From: Sedimenticola sp.
Lineage (GTDB): Bacteria; Pseudomonadota; Gammaproteobacteria; Chromatiales; Chromatiaceae
Length of the DNA: 64,000 nt
Assembly: GCA_026992075.1 (NCBI GenBank)
Contig: JALXAM010000076.1
Span: 1 to 64,000 of the forward strand
Reading direction: 5' to 3'
Part shown: one piece after another, positions 53,598 through 63,942 of the stretch
Position numbering within the stretch: position 1 is the stretch's first letter
Layout: every line of letters begins with the position of its first letter
Notes under the pieces: generated by a model
What the model saw: only the letters and a program-made list of their open reading frames with translations
Database searches by the model: none
What the model was told of the DNA's origin: nothing
Position numbers and translations under genes: made by a program

Positions 53598-53786
53598 ATG
53601 GAACTCGCCCTGCAGATCGCCAGCGCCGTGCTGGTGGTGATGATGCTGGTCTTCCTCTATCCCACCGCCAAGCAATGGATGACCAATGGCCCCAAGGCGA
53701 AACCGGGGGACTGGCGTTCAGCCCTGATTCCACTGTTGCTGGTGACCGGATTCGTAGCCCTGCTGGTGATGCTGGCCAGAAGCTGA
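53598..53786 (+). CDS. Small two-helix membrane protein
   Basis: A 62-residue predicted protein: helix 1 (LQIASAVLVVMMLVFLYPTA), a short polar cytoplasmic or periplasmic turn (KQWMTNGPKAKPGDWRS) and helix 2 (ALIPLLLVTGFVALLVML). A GGAGC site 6 bp before the ATG and a hairpin right after the stop support it as a real gene. I do not recognise the family with confidence; similar short proteins occur in gammaproteobacteria. Confidence 0.68.
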   Translation: MELALQIASAVLVVMMLVFLYPTAKQWMTNGPKAKPGDWRSALIPLLLVTGFVALLVMLARS

Positions 53787-53788
53787 AG

Positions 53789-53816
53789 GCCCCGGCCACC
53801 TTTCGGCGACCGGGGC
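53789..53816 (+). terminator. Hairpin after the small membrane protein gene
   Basis: GCCCCGG (53789-53795) pairs with CCGGGGC (53810-53816), starting 3 bp after the stop codon and followed by TTGTGT. Read from the other side it is 167 bp beyond serS. 53820-53983 contains no gene; a TGTAGGC/GCCTACA hairpin at 53955-53972 may end serS. Confidence 0.5.
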
Positions 53817-53983
53817 TTGTGTCGTCGCCGGATCACCAGAACTCCCGCTGGAACCGGCCTCCCTGCCAGCCTGTTCCTCCTGAACATTCTCCCTGCGACA
53901 AGTTCATCATAAGCCAGGGCGGCACCCGAATACATCGGACCTCGCCCAAATTTCTGTAGGCCGACGCCTACAAAAAGGATCGC

Positions 53984-55430
<1,447 letters not shown>

Positions 55431-55444
55431 GCCCGGGCAGCGTC

Positions 55445-55753
55445 TCAATCATCCAGGTTCGTGCGCGCCTGCCAGTAGACGAGGTGACCGGGATCGATCT
55501 TGTTTCGCAGGTGCTCCACCACCGCCGCCACCTTCTCGGGCCGGTCGAAGAACTCGATCACCACCGGCATGTCCAGCGACAGGTCCACCAGGGAGGCGGT
55601 GTGCATCTTACCCGAGCGCCCGAAGCCCGCAACCCCGCGGAAAGCGGTGACGCCGGCCACCTTCTCCACGTCGTGCAGGTAGCCGAGGGTCTCCTTCATC
55701 TTGCGTTCGCCCTCGGTACAGTAGATGCGCACCATGGTCACTTCGTCGGTCAT
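55445..55753 (-). CDS. DUF190 protein (PII-like, CrcB-associated)
   Basis: A 102-residue protein. MVRIYCTEGERKM, GVTAFRGVAGFGRSGKMHTA, LPVVIEFFDRPEKV-like and VYWQARTN fit DUF190, a ferredoxin-like fold related to PII signalling proteins. ATG 55753 overlaps the crcB stop (ATGA). Genes of this family are commonly paired with crcB, so it may regulate fluoride export; direct evidence is lacking. Confidence 0.85.
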   Translation of the reverse strand: MTDEVTMVRIYCTEGERKMKETLGYLHDVEKVAGVTAFRGVAGFGRSGKMHTASLVDLSLDMPVVIEFFDRPEKVAAVVEHLRNKIDPGHLVYWQARTNLDD

Positions 55754-56124
55754 AACTGCCTCCCCAGGATGACGCCGGCCCAGGCGGCCAGCACGCAGGC
55801 GACGACGCTCACCCCCACGTTGAGCAGCGCCTTGCCGATCTCCGCCTGCTCGATGAGATTGAAGGTCTCGATGGAAAAAGTGGAAAAGGTGGTGAATGCG
55901 CCGAGAAAGCCCACCAGCAGCAGGGCACGCATCTCCGGGCCGGTGGTGAGCCGCTCCAGCAACAGGATGTAGAGAATCCCCATCGCCAGGGATCCCAGCA
56001 GGTTCACCGCCAGGGTTCCCCAGGGAAAGCCGCGCCCCAGCCAGCCGTAGACGGCGGTGGAGACCCAGAAACGCAACAATGCTCCCAGAGCGCCCCCTGC
56101 CCCGATGGCCAACGTCTGCATCAT
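55750..56124 (-). CDS. crcB: Fluoride channel CrcB (Fluc)
   Basis: A 124-residue four-helix membrane protein. GGALGALLRFWVSTAVY, GTLAVNLLGSLAMGIL and GFLGAFTTFSTFSIET are the Fluc signatures, including the Asn and Phe-box residues. It exports fluoride as a dual-topology dimer. Two adjacent ATG codons (56124, 56121) are possible starts. I looked upstream for the fluoride riboswitch and did not see its conserved elements. Confidence 0.94.
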   Translation of the reverse strand: MMQTLAIGAGGALGALLRFWVSTAVYGWLGRGFPWGTLAVNLLGSLAMGILYILLLERLTTGPEMRALLLVGFLGAFTTFSTFSIETFNLIEQAEIGKALLNVGVSVVACVLAAWAGVILGRQL

Positions 56125-56349
56125 GATTCTTGTCGCTGCCCGGTCCCCTTTCGCCAACAAAGGCGCAGTGTAACCGGTGCAAGGCCCTCGCCCAAGGGGC
56201 GGCCCGGCGGGGAGCCACCACGCAGTTGAAATCAACCGCCTTTTTGGGTAGGGTTTCGGCTTTGCTTTTGCCACACGGCGGAAAAGCGCGCAGGTGGCCA
56301 CCGGACACGGGGCTGCCTTTTTTGTTTTTGGCGCCTTCCGGTGACGATC

Positions 56350-57528
56350 ATGAAAGACGTTCTCATGCACACCTATGCCCGTCTCCCGGTGACCTTCACC
56401 CGGGGCGAGGGATCCTGGCTCTATGACCAGGCAGGCCGCAAATACCTCGACGGTCTCTCCGGCATCGCCGTCTGCGCTCTGGGGCACGCCCATCCCGCAG
56501 TGACACGGGCGGTCTGCGAACAGGCCGGCAAGCTGGTCCATACCTCCAATCTCTACGGCATCGAGCAGCAACAGGTGCTGGGCGAACGGCTCACCACGCT
56601 GGCCGGCATGGACCGGGTCTTCTTCGCCAATTCCGGCGCCGAGGCCAACGAGGCGGCGATCAAGCTGGCGCGGCTGTGGGGCCACCGCAAGGGCATCGAC
56701 AACCCGGTGATCGTGGTCATGGAGAACAGCTTCCACGGCCGCACCATGGCCACCCTCACCGCCACCGGCAACCGCAAGGTGCAGGCCGGCTTCGAGCCCC
56801 TGGTCCACGGCTTCGCCCGCGTCCCCTACGGCGACCTGGAGGCGCTGCAGACGGCGGCCCGCAACCTCAAGGACATCGTCGCCGTGCTGGTGGAGCCCGT
56901 CCAGGGCGAAGGGGGCGTCCACATCCCGCCCGACGACTACCTGCCCGGCATCCGCGCCCTGTGCGACGAGCAGGGTTGGCTGATGATGCTGGACGAGATC
57001 CAGACCGGCATGGGCCGCACCGGCCGCCCCTTCGCCTTCCAACGCTACGAGCTCATCCCCGATGTGATCACCCTGGCCAAGGCGCTGGGCAACGGCGTGC
57101 CCATCGGCGCCTGCCTGGCCCGGGGCGACGCGGCGGAGCTGTTCGGCCCTGGCAGCCACGGTTCCACCTTCGGCGGCAACCCTCTCGCCTGCGCCGCCGC
57201 CCTGGCGGTGCTGGAGGTGATGGAAAAGGAGCGGCTGTGGGAGCGTGCCGCATCGCTGGGGGAACGGATGCTCACCGGCTTCCGGGAACGACTGGGGAGT
57301 CTCGAAGGCGTGGTGGATATCCGCGGCCAGGGCCTGATGATCGGCATCGAGCTGGAGCGTTCCTGTGGCGAGTTGGTGAACCGGGCGCTGGAACAGGGGC
57401 TGCTCATCAATGTCACCGCCGAGCGGGTGTTGCGCCTGCTGCCCCCGCTGGTGCTGAACGACGAGGAAGCCGAACACCTGACCAAGGGCGTGAGCGCCCT
57501 GGTGGAACACTTTCTGGCGGAGGAATGA
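56350..57528 (+). CDS. argD: Acetylornithine aminotransferase ArgD
   Basis: A 392-residue class III PLP aminotransferase. [16 protein letters not shown] is the cofactor region and the PLP Lys is in [13 protein letters not shown] (Lys244). It converts N-acetylglutamate semialdehyde to N-acetylornithine, and may also serve in lysine synthesis. Start choices are GTG 56341, ATG 56350 and ATG 56365; ATG 56350 gives [16 protein letters not shown]. It is 4 bp upstream of argF. The region 56125-56349 has no gene and no clear promoter hexamers. Confidence 0.95.
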   Translation: MKDVLMHTYARLPVTFTRGEGSWLYDQAGRKYLDGLSGIAVCALGHAHPAVTRAVCEQAGKLVHTSNLYGIEQQQVLGERLTTLAGMDRVFFANSGAEANEAAIKLARLWGHRKGIDNPVIVVMENSFHGRTMATLTATGNRKVQAGFEPLVHGFARVPYGDLEALQTAARNLKDIVAVLVEPVQGEGGVHIPPDDYLPGIRALCDEQGWLMMLDEIQTGMGRTGRPFAFQRYELIPDVITLAKALGNGVPIGACLARGDAAELFGPGSHGSTFGGNPLACAAALAVLEVMEKERLWERAASLGERMLTGFRERLGSLEGVVDIRGQGLMIGIELERSCGELVNRALEQGLLINVTAERVLRLLPPLVLNDEEAEHLTKGVSALVEHFLAEE

Positions 57529-57532
57529 ACCC

Positions 57533-58435
57533 ATGCCGCGCCACTTCCTGACCCTGCTGGACCTCACCCCGCAAGAGCTGCGCAGCCTGGTTCAGCGCGC
57601 CCATGAACTCAAGCGCGCCCGGCAACGAGGCGAGATCAGCGAGGCGCTGCGCCACAAGGTGCTGGCCATGATCTTCGAGAAGTCCTCCACCCGCACCCGG
57701 GTCTCCTTCGAGGCCGGCATGACCCAGCTCGGCGGCGCCGCCATGTTCCTCTCCCCCAACGATACCCAGCTCGGCCGCGGAGAACCCATCGAGGACACCG
57801 CCCGGGTGCTGTCGCGGATGGTGGATGGCATCATGATCCGCACCTTCGCCCACGAGACGGTGGAGACCTTTGCCGAATACTCCCGGGTGCCGGTGATCAA
57901 CGGCCTCACCGACCTCTATCACCCCTGCCAGCTGCTGGCCGACATGCAGACCTATTTCGAACACCGGGGCGACATCCAGGGCCGCACCGTGGCCTGGATC
58001 GGGGATGGCAACAACATGTGCCACTCCTACATCAACGCCGCGCGCCAGTTCGATTTCCAGCTGCGCATCGCCTGCCCGGAGGGATACGACCCCGACCCCG
58101 AAATCCTGGCCGCCGCGGGCGACCGCTGCACCATAGTGCGTGATCCGATGGCCGCCGCCGAAGGGGTGGACCTGGTGGTCACCGACGTCTGGGCCAGCAT
58201 GGGCCAGGAGGAGGAGCAGAAACAACGCGAGAAGGCTTTCGCCGGCTACCAGGTGACGCCGGAACTGATGGCCCGCGCCGACAAGGAGGCGCTCTTCATG
58301 CACTGCCTGCCGGCCCACCGCGGCGAGGAGGTGGCGGCCGAGGTGATCGATGCCCCGGATTCCGTGGTCTGGGACGAGGCCGAGAACCGGCTGCACGCAC
58401 AGAAGGCGCTGCTGGAATTCCTCATGGCCCAGTGA
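57533..58435 (+). CDS. argF: Ornithine carbamoyltransferase
   Basis: A 300-residue OTCase. The carbamoyl-phosphate loop is [16 protein letters not shown] and the ornithine motif is [13 protein letters not shown]. It forms citrulline from ornithine. ATG 57533 follows the argD stop by 4 bp with a GGAGG site, so argDF is an operon of the arginine pathway. Confidence 0.97.
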   Translation: MPRHFLTLLDLTPQELRSLVQRAHELKRARQRGEISEALRHKVLAMIFEKSSTRTRVSFEAGMTQLGGAAMFLSPNDTQLGRGEPIEDTARVLSRMVDGIMIRTFAHETVETFAEYSRVPVINGLTDLYHPCQLLADMQTYFEHRGDIQGRTVAWIGDGNNMCHSYINAARQFDFQLRIACPEGYDPDPEILAAAGDRCTIVRDPMAAAEGVDLVVTDVWASMGQEEEQKQREKAFAGYQVTPELMARADKEALFMHCLPAHRGEEVAAEVIDAPDSVVWDEAENRLHAQKALLEFLMAQ

Positions 58436-58609
58436 CGGAACCGTTACCGGTTTCGCCTTCTTCTGTGGTCCCCGGAAACCGGCCCGGGTGCGCTTCTCCA
58501 TAGATCCCGGATCCGGTTAGATTCATCCGGGATGACAGACCGCCTGCCTTTGGACTTTTCCGTTCCGATCTGAAAGAATTTCCGCTTCCCGAAGCCAAGG
58601 AATCCGGTC

Positions 58610-59278
58610 GTGAAAAGAACCCTGCTCCTGGTCCTGCTGCTCCTTGCCGGCGCCGTATCGGCCGCCGAGACCCGCTACGTCACCGATCAACTGAAGATCA
58701 CCATGCGCAGTGGCGAGAGCAACCGGCACCGCATCATCAAGATGCTGCCTTCGGGTACGCCGGTCACCGTGCTGGAGAGCAACCGCGAAACCGGCTATTC
58801 GAAGATCCAGCTGGCCAACGGCAAGACCGGCTACGTCCTCACCCGGCAACTGCAGAAGGAACCGGTGGCCCGGGACCGCCTGGCCGCCATGGAAAAGCGG
58901 ATCCGGGAGCTGGAAGCATCCCCCAACGAGCTGAGCAAGCGCCTGGCCACCCTGTCGCGGGAACACGAGGAGCTGCAGCGCAAGCACGCCGAGCTGCAGC
59001 GCGAGAAGGACCGCATTCAGAACGAACTTGACACCCTCAAGCGCACCGCCGCCAACGCCGTGCAGATCGCCCAGGAACGCAAGAAGCTGCGCAAGCAGGT
59101 GGCCACCATGAGCCGCCAGCTGGCCGACCAGGAACAGGAGATCCGCGAGCTGAAGAACAGCACCACCCAGCGCTGGTTCCTCATTGGCGGCGGCGTGCTG
59201 TTCGGCGGCATCCTCCTCGGCCTGATCCTGCCCCACCTGCGGGTGCGCAAACGGAAGGACTCCTGGGGATCGCTCTGA
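58610..59278 (+). CDS. SH3-domain protein, YgiM-like (TIGR04211 type)
   Basis: A 222-residue protein with signal peptide (LLLVLLLLAGAVSA), a bacterial SH3 domain (YVTDQLKITMRSGESNRHRI; KMLPSGTPVTVLESN), a long coiled coil (LSREHEELQRKHAELQREKD) and a C-terminal membrane helix (WFLIGGGVLFGGILLGLIL) followed by basic residues. This order matches E. coli YgiM. The GTG start at 58610 has AAGGA upstream. The function is not established; an envelope structural role is likely. 58436-58609 holds no gene. Confidence 0.88.
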   Translation: MKRTLLLVLLLLAGAVSAAETRYVTDQLKITMRSGESNRHRIIKMLPSGTPVTVLESNRETGYSKIQLANGKTGYVLTRQLQKEPVARDRLAAMEKRIRELEASPNELSKRLATLSREHEELQRKHAELQREKDRIQNELDTLKRTAANAVQIAQERKKLRKQVATMSRQLADQEQEIRELKNSTTQRWFLIGGGVLFGGILLGLILPHLRVRKRKDSWGSL

Positions 59279-59300
59279 GGCGGTCTCTGCCCGCCAACTC

Positions 59301-59326
59301 GTCGGGCACGCTTCGCTTTGCCCGAC
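59301..59326. repeat. REP-like hairpin (GTCGGGCA/TGCCCGAC)
   Basis: An 8-bp perfect stem with a CGCTTCGCTT loop between convergent genes. Palindromes of this form are frequent intergenic repeats in proteobacteria and may help terminate both transcripts. Confidence 0.6.
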
Positions 59327-59348
59327 CTACGAAGACTGGCGAGAAGGG

Positions 59349-60848
59349 TTAGTCGTCCGACCTGCCCCCCTCTTCGTGGGAGCCGGTGCGCCACGGCCGG
59401 CAGGCAAGGACGAAGGCGCCCACCAGGGTGAGCAGCAGCCAGTCGCGGCCGATGAGGATGACGGCGGTCCAGCCGTAGCCGCCGTAGGGCTTGCTGAACT
59501 CGTTCACCAGGTCGCCCACCAGGATCACCGCCAGCACGCCCGGCACGAAGAGTTTGATGAGAAAGTCCCACCAGGCTCCCAGCCGCACCGAAGAGATGCG
59601 GTTGATGTGCCTGCGCAGCCGGGGCAGGTTGAACAGCCAGCCCACCACGAAGCACTCCAGGATCCCCACCAGCACCAGCCCGTAGTGGGTGACGAAGTGG
59701 TCCACGATGTCCAGCCACAGCAGCCCGGCGCGGGTGGTGAAGACGGTGGCGCCGAGAAAACCGGCGATGGAGAGGAAGGTCACCAGCTTCTGCCGGCTGG
59801 CGCCGAACTTGTCCACCACGGCGGCGACGAAGGCCTCGATGATGGAGACCGCCGAGGAGAGCCCCGCCACCACCAGGCAGAGGAAGAAGAGCGCGCCGAA
59901 GAGGTTGCCGCCCGGCATCAGGCTCACCGCTTGGGGATAGGCGACGAAGGCCAGGCCGATGCTCTCGCTGGCCACGTCGGCGATGGCCTTGCCCTGGCTC
60001 TGGGCCATGAAACCGAGCACTGCGAAGACGGCGAAGCCGGCGAAGAGCGAGAAGCCGCTGTTGATCAACGCGGTGAGCAGGGCGTTGCGGGTGATGTCCG
60101 CCTTGCGCGGCAGGTAGCTGGCGTAGGCGATCATGATGCCGAAGCCCAGGCTGAGGGTGAAAAAGATCTGGCTGTAGGCGTCGATCCACACTTTGGGATC
60201 CGACAGGCGCGAGAAATCGGGCTTCAGATAGGCGGCGATGCCCTTGCCGGCTCCGTCCAGAGTGAACGACCAGGCCACCAGCACCACGATGAGCAGCAGC
60301 AGGGTGGGCATGAAGATGCGGTTGGCCAGCTCGATGCCGCGCTGCACCCCGCGGTAGACCACCGCCCAGTTGATCAGCCACACCACCGCCAGCGCCGCCA
60401 GGATGGGGGTACGGATCTCCCCCACCTCCGCCGGCGAACCGCTCACCTGCAGGAATTCCCTGAAGAAGAAGCCGTTGGGATCGTTCCCCCAGCCCAGGCT
60501 GAAAGAGAGCAGGAAATAGTCCAGGCACCAGGCGATCACCACCGTGTAGTAGAGCACGATGCCGAACATCACGAAGAGCACCGCCCACCAGCCCAGCCAC
60601 TCCCAGCGCTTGCTGATCTTGGCGTAGGCCAGCGGCGCCGACCCCACCCGCTCGTGGCCGATGCCGTATTCCAGGATCAGCAGCGGGATGCCGGCGGTGA
60701 AGAGTGCCGCCAGGTAGGGAATGAGAAAGGCGCCGCCGCCGTGCTCGTAGGCGAGGTAACTGAAGCGCCAGATGTTCCCCAGCCCGATGGCCGACCCCAC
60801 CGCCGCCAGCAGGAAGCCGAACTGGGATTTCCATTGTTCTCTCGCCAT
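59349..60848 (-). CDS. Sodium-dependent transporter, neurotransmitter:sodium symporter (SNF) family
   Basis: A 499-residue membrane protein with about twelve helices. The N-terminus WKSQFGFLLAAVGSAIGLGN and WRFSYLAYEHGGGAFLIPYL is the LeuT-fold TM1 region with Na and substrate sites. TM6 (SQIFFTLSLGFGIMIAYASY) is conserved. It probably imports an amino acid with Na+. ATG 60848 has an AGGAG site; the longer upstream frame overlaps repeat DNA. The substrate cannot be read from the sequence. Confidence 0.9.
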   Translation of the reverse strand: MAREQWKSQFGFLLAAVGSAIGLGNIWRFSYLAYEHGGGAFLIPYLAALFTAGIPLLILEYGIGHERVGSAPLAYAKISKRWEWLGWWAVLFVMFGIVLYYTVVIAWCLDYFLLSFSLGWGNDPNGFFFREFLQVSGSPAEVGEIRTPILAALAVVWLINWAVVYRGVQRGIELANRIFMPTLLLLIVVLVAWSFTLDGAGKGIAAYLKPDFSRLSDPKVWIDAYSQIFFTLSLGFGIMIAYASYLPRKADITRNALLTALINSGFSLFAGFAVFAVLGFMAQSQGKAIADVASESIGLAFVAYPQAVSLMPGGNLFGALFFLCLVVAGLSSAVSIIEAFVAAVVDKFGASRQKLVTFLSIAGFLGATVFTTRAGLLWLDIVDHFVTHYGLVLVGILECFVVGWLFNLPRLRRHINRISSVRLGAWWDFLIKLFVPGVLAVILVGDLVNEFSKPYGGYGWTAVILIGRDWLLLTLVGAFVLACRPWRTGSHEEGGRSDD

Positions 60849-60885
60849 GCCGCTCTCCTGTTCGATCGGAACCGGTCGAATGCCT

Positions 60886-60907
60886 GTGGGTCGGACTTCA
60901 GTCCGAC
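60886..60907. repeat. TCGGACTTCAGTCCGA-family repeat
   Basis: The same 20-nt sequence as at 30269-30288 followed by AC, with a diverged half (CTGGAGCCTGACCTGC) about 20 bp further on. It lies in the gene-free region 60849-61169, which otherwise holds the 77-bp repeat at 61032 and A/T-rich DNA before uvrC. Confidence 0.7.
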
Positions 60908-61031
60908 CAGCTGCCGGTCTGGCATCGGGCTGGAGCCTGACCTGCAAAACGGCATATTCATTAGAAGATAACCGAAACCGGGGCTAACATCCATGAACTC
61001 CGGGTCCACTCTGGCTCATGGAAAACATCCC

Positions 61032-61108
61032 GTAGGAGCGGCGGCGTCGCCGCGAACCCGCCGTGGCAGAAATGCCTTCGTCGTTCGGCGCGAAGACGCG
61101 CGTCCTAC
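61032..61108. repeat. 77-bp BIME-like repeat (second copy)
   Basis: It begins GTAGGAGCGGCGGCGTCGCC and ends GCGCGTCCTAC, with the shared centre AATGCCTTCGTCGTTCGGCG. It has exactly the same length as 33163-33239. The halves are imperfect inverted repeats. Confidence 0.75.
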
Positions 61109-61169
61109 AGTTGAATTCTCTGTGTCCTCCGTGTCTCTGTGGTTGTTTCCACACTAAAATGCATGCGTC

Positions 61170-62993
61170 ATGAACACCACCTCCTTCGACCACACAGCCT
61201 TCCTCAAGACCCTCACCCACCGTCCCGGCGTCTACCGCATGATCGGGGCGGATGGTGAGGTGCTCTACGTGGGCAAGGCGAAGGATCTGAAGAAGCGGGT
61301 GAGCAGCTATTTCCGCCGCGCCGCCAACCGGCGCATCCAGTCCATGGTGGCGCAGATCCGCGACATCGAGATCACGGTGACCCACACCGAGGCGGAGGCG
61401 CTGCTGCTGGAGAACAACCTGATCAAGTCGCTGCAGCCGCGTTACAACGTGCTGCTGCGCGACGACAAGAGCTACCCCTACATCTATCTTTCCGACGACG
61501 AGTTTCCGCGCATCGCCTTCTATCGCGGCGCGCGCAGGGAGAAGGGGCGCTACTTCGGCCCCTACCCCAGCAGCTCGGCGGTGCGCGAGACCCTCTACCT
61601 GCTGCAGAAGCTGTTTCCCGTACGTCAGTGCGAGAACAGCTATTACGCCAACCGTTCCCGCCCCTGCCTGCAGTACCAGATCAAGCGCTGCACCGCTCCC
61701 TGCGTGGGGCTGGTGGAGCGCGAGGCCTACCTGCGCGACGTGGAGGACATCGTGCTCTTTCTCGAGGGCCGCACCAACGACGTGGTGGAGGGGCTGGTGA
61801 AGCGCATGGAGGAGGCATCGGCGGCGCTGGAGTTCGAGCAGGCGGCGCGCTACCGCGACCAGATCGAGGCGATCCGCAAGGTGCAGGAGCGGCAGTACGT
61901 GAGCGGGGAACGGGGTGACCTGGACATCATTGCCTGCATTACCCGGGAGGGGCAGGCCTGCGTGCAGCTGTTCACCATCCGCAGCGGGCGCAACCTGGGC
62001 AACCGTGCCTACTATCCCCGTGGCAGCGCCGGCCGCAGCGAGGCGGAGATCCTCTCCGCCTTCATCGCCCAGCACTACCTGGACCGCGACCGGCTGTTGC
62101 CCGGGGAACTGCTGGTGAGCCATCTGCCCGAAGACCGCGAAGCGCTGGAAGAGGCGCTCTCCACCCAGGCGGGGCGCAGGGTACGGCTGCGCGCCAACCC
62201 CCGGGGCGAGCGGGCCCGCTGGCTGAAGATGGCGGTGCAGAACGCCGAGGTGGCGCTGCGCAGCCGCCTGGCCGGTTCCGCCAACGCCCGCCGGCGGCTG
62301 GAGGCGCTGCAGGAGGTCCTGGGGCTGGACGAGCCGCCAACACGCATGGAGTGTTTCGACATCAGTCACACCCGGGGCGAGCGCACCGTGGCCTCCTGCG
62401 TGGTGTTCAACGCGGAGGGGCCCCTCAAGCAGGACTACCGCCGTTTCAACATCGAGGGCATCACCCCCGGAGACGACTATGCCGCCATGCGACAGGCCCT
62501 GAAGCGGCGCTATGCCCGTATCCAGCGCGGCGAGGGCACCCTGCCCGACATCCTCTTCATCGACGGCGGCAAGGGGCAGCTGCAGGCGGCGCACGAGGCG
62601 CTGGAGGAGACCGGGGTACAGGGGGTGCTGCTGGTGGGCGTGGCCAAGGGGCCGGAACGGCGCCCCGGAATGGAGCAGCTGTTCTTGTTGCAGCGGGAGG
62701 GGCCCCTTATACTGGACCCCCATTCGCCGGCGCTGCATCTGATCCAGCAGATCCGGGACGAGGCGCACCGTTTCGCCATCACCGGCCACCGGGCCCGTCG
62801 CGGCAAGGCGCGCACCCGCTCTGTGCTGGAGGAGATCCCCGGCATCGGCGCCAAGCGCCGGCAGCGGCTGCTCAAGCAGTTCGGCGGTTTGCAGGGCCTG
62901 GCGCGGGCAGGTGTGGAGGATATCGCCACGGTGAACGGCATCAGCATGAAACTGGCGGAAAAGATCTACCAGGCTTTCCACGGGAACGGCTGA
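61170..62993 (+). CDS. uvrC: Excinuclease ABC subunit C
   Basis: A 607-residue nuclease of nucleotide excision repair. The GIY-YIG domain (residues 15-95, PGVYRMIGADGEVLYVGKAK) makes the 3' incision. The UvrB-binding UVR motif is EFEQAARYRDQIEAI. The RNase-H-like domain (MECFDISHTRGERTVASCVV and FIDGGKGQL) makes the 5' incision. Two helix-hairpin-helix motifs close the protein (IPGIGAKRRQRLLKQFGG). It is followed 1 bp later by pgsA, as in E. coli. Confidence 0.97.
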   Translation: MNTTSFDHTAFLKTLTHRPGVYRMIGADGEVLYVGKAKDLKKRVSSYFRRAANRRIQSMVAQIRDIEITVTHTEAEALLLENNLIKSLQPRYNVLLRDDKSYPYIYLSDDEFPRIAFYRGARREKGRYFGPYPSSSAVRETLYLLQKLFPVRQCENSYYANRSRPCLQYQIKRCTAPCVGLVEREAYLRDVEDIVLFLEGRTNDVVEGLVKRMEEASAALEFEQAARYRDQIEAIRKVQERQYVSGERGDLDIIACITREGQACVQLFTIRSGRNLGNRAYYPRGSAGRSEAEILSAFIAQHYLDRDRLLPGELLVSHLPEDREALEEALSTQAGRRVRLRANPRGERARWLKMAVQNAEVALRSRLAGSANARRRLEALQEVLGLDEPPTRMECFDISHTRGERTVASCVVFNAEGPLKQDYRRFNIEGITPGDDYAAMRQALKRRYARIQRGEGTLPDILFIDGGKGQLQAAHEALEETGVQGVLLVGVAKGPERRPGMEQLFLLQREGPLILDPHSPALHLIQQIRDEAHRFAITGHRARRGKARTRSVLEEIPGIGAKRRQRLLKQFGGLQGLARAGVEDIATVNGISMKLAEKIYQAFHGNG

Positions 62994-62994
62994 A

Positions 62995-63573
62995 ATGTGG
63001 AGCCTGCCCAACCTCCTCACCTTCTCCCGCATACTCATGATCCCGGTCTTCGTCGGGGTCTATTTTCTGCCCATCCCCCTGAACCATCAGCTCGCGGCGG
63101 TGGTCTTTCTGCTGGCCGCCTTCACCGACTGGCTCGACGGCTACCTGGCGCGGCGCATGGGCCTCACCTCGCCCCTAGGCGCCTTTCTCGATCCGGTGGC
63201 GGACAAGCTCATCGTGGCCACCGCCCTGGTGCTGGTGGTGGCGGACCGGCCCGCCCTGGGCCTCACCCTGTCGGCGGTGGTGATCATCGGCCGCGAGATC
63301 ACCATCTCGGCGCTGCGTGAATGGATGGCGGAGGTGGGCAAGCGCGGCATCGTGGCGGTGAGCTGGCTGGGCAAGTTCAAGACCGTGGCGCAGATGACCG
63401 CCATCACCCTGCTGGTGTTTCGCGAGCCCCTGCTGGGGCTGCCCACCTACCGAATCGGAATCTGGCTGCTCTATGCCGCCGTGATCCTCACCCTCTGGTC
63501 CATGACCGCCTACCTGGCGGCGGCCTGGCCAACCCTCTCTGCGGAAGAGGAAAATCCCGGCCCCGGGGCTTGA
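62995..63573 (+). CDS. pgsA: Phosphatidylglycerophosphate synthase
   Basis: A 192-residue CDP-alcohol phosphotransferase with several membrane helices. The motif D-G-x2-A-R-x8-G-x3-D-x3-D is complete (DWLDGYLARRMGLTSPLGAF followed by LDPVADK). It makes PGP from CDP-diacylglycerol and glycerol-3-phosphate for PG and cardiolipin synthesis. The tRNA promoter overlaps its stop codon. Confidence 0.97.
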   Translation: MWSLPNLLTFSRILMIPVFVGVYFLPIPLNHQLAAVVFLLAAFTDWLDGYLARRMGLTSPLGAFLDPVADKLIVATALVLVVADRPALGLTLSAVVIIGREITISALREWMAEVGKRGIVAVSWLGKFKTVAQMTAITLLVFREPLLGLPTYRIGIWLLYAAVILTLWSMTAYLAAAWPTLSAEEENPGPGA

Positions 63574-63597
63574 CAGGCATCGGCCGTGCATTAGAAT
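63570..63597 (+). promoter_or_regulatory. Sigma-70 promoter of tRNA-Gly-tRNA-Cys
   Basis: TTGACA (63570-63575), 16 bp, TAGAAT (63592-63597), with a GC-rich GCGCC discriminator after it, typical of stringently controlled stable RNA promoters. The -35 hexamer overlaps the pgsA stop codon. Confidence 0.8.
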
Positions 63598-63611
63598 AGC
63601 GCCTCACCCAA

Positions 63612-63687
63612 GCGGGAATAGCTCAGTTGGTAGAGCACAACCTTGCCAAGGTTGGGGTCGCCGGTTCGAATCCGGTTTCCCGCTCCA
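63612..63687 (+). tRNA. tRNA-Gly (anticodon GCC)
   Basis: A 76-nt cloverleaf with encoded CCA. The acceptor GCGGGAA pairs with TTCCCGC, the D arm is TAGCTCAGTTGGTAGAGCA, and the anticodon loop TTGCCAA contains GCC. First in the pair Gly-Cys, as in E. coli glyW-cysT. Confidence 0.97.
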
Positions 63688-63696
63688 GGATACCAA

Positions 63697-63727
63697 GGGC
63701 TCGGGTCCAGGCGGCCCGAGCCCTTTT
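63697..63727 (+). terminator. Terminator-like hairpin between tRNA-Gly and tRNA-Cys
   Basis: GGGCTCGGG (63697-63705) and CCCGAGCCC (63715-63723) form a perfect 9-bp stem followed by TTTT. It would end or attenuate transcription between the two tRNAs. Confidence 0.7.
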
Positions 63728-63769
63728 CTCTCCCGGCCCCTGCGGGGCGCTTCCGGGACAAGCCATCCG

Positions 63770-63843
63770 GGCCTGGTGGCAGAGTGGTTATGCAGCGGCC
63801 TGCAAAGCCGTGTACCTCGGTTCGACTCCGGGCCAGGCCTCCA
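63770..63843 (+). tRNA. tRNA-Cys (anticodon GCA)
   Basis: A 74-nt cloverleaf with encoded CCA. The acceptor GGCCTGG pairs with CCAGGCC, and the anticodon loop CTGCAAA contains GCA. Located 82 bp after tRNA-Gly. Confidence 0.96.
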
Positions 63844-63942
63844 TCTTTCTCTCTCCCGAGGGAGCTGCTTGCGGCATCCTCTGAGGGTGCGCAGCCGGGA
63901 CAACCGGCCAGCCGCCGGCATTCCGCCTCGAACCCCTTCCTT

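Noticed and set aside
56125-56340. Fluoride riboswitch upstream of crcB
   Set aside because: I searched the minus-strand leader for the conserved helices and pseudoknot sequences and saw none.
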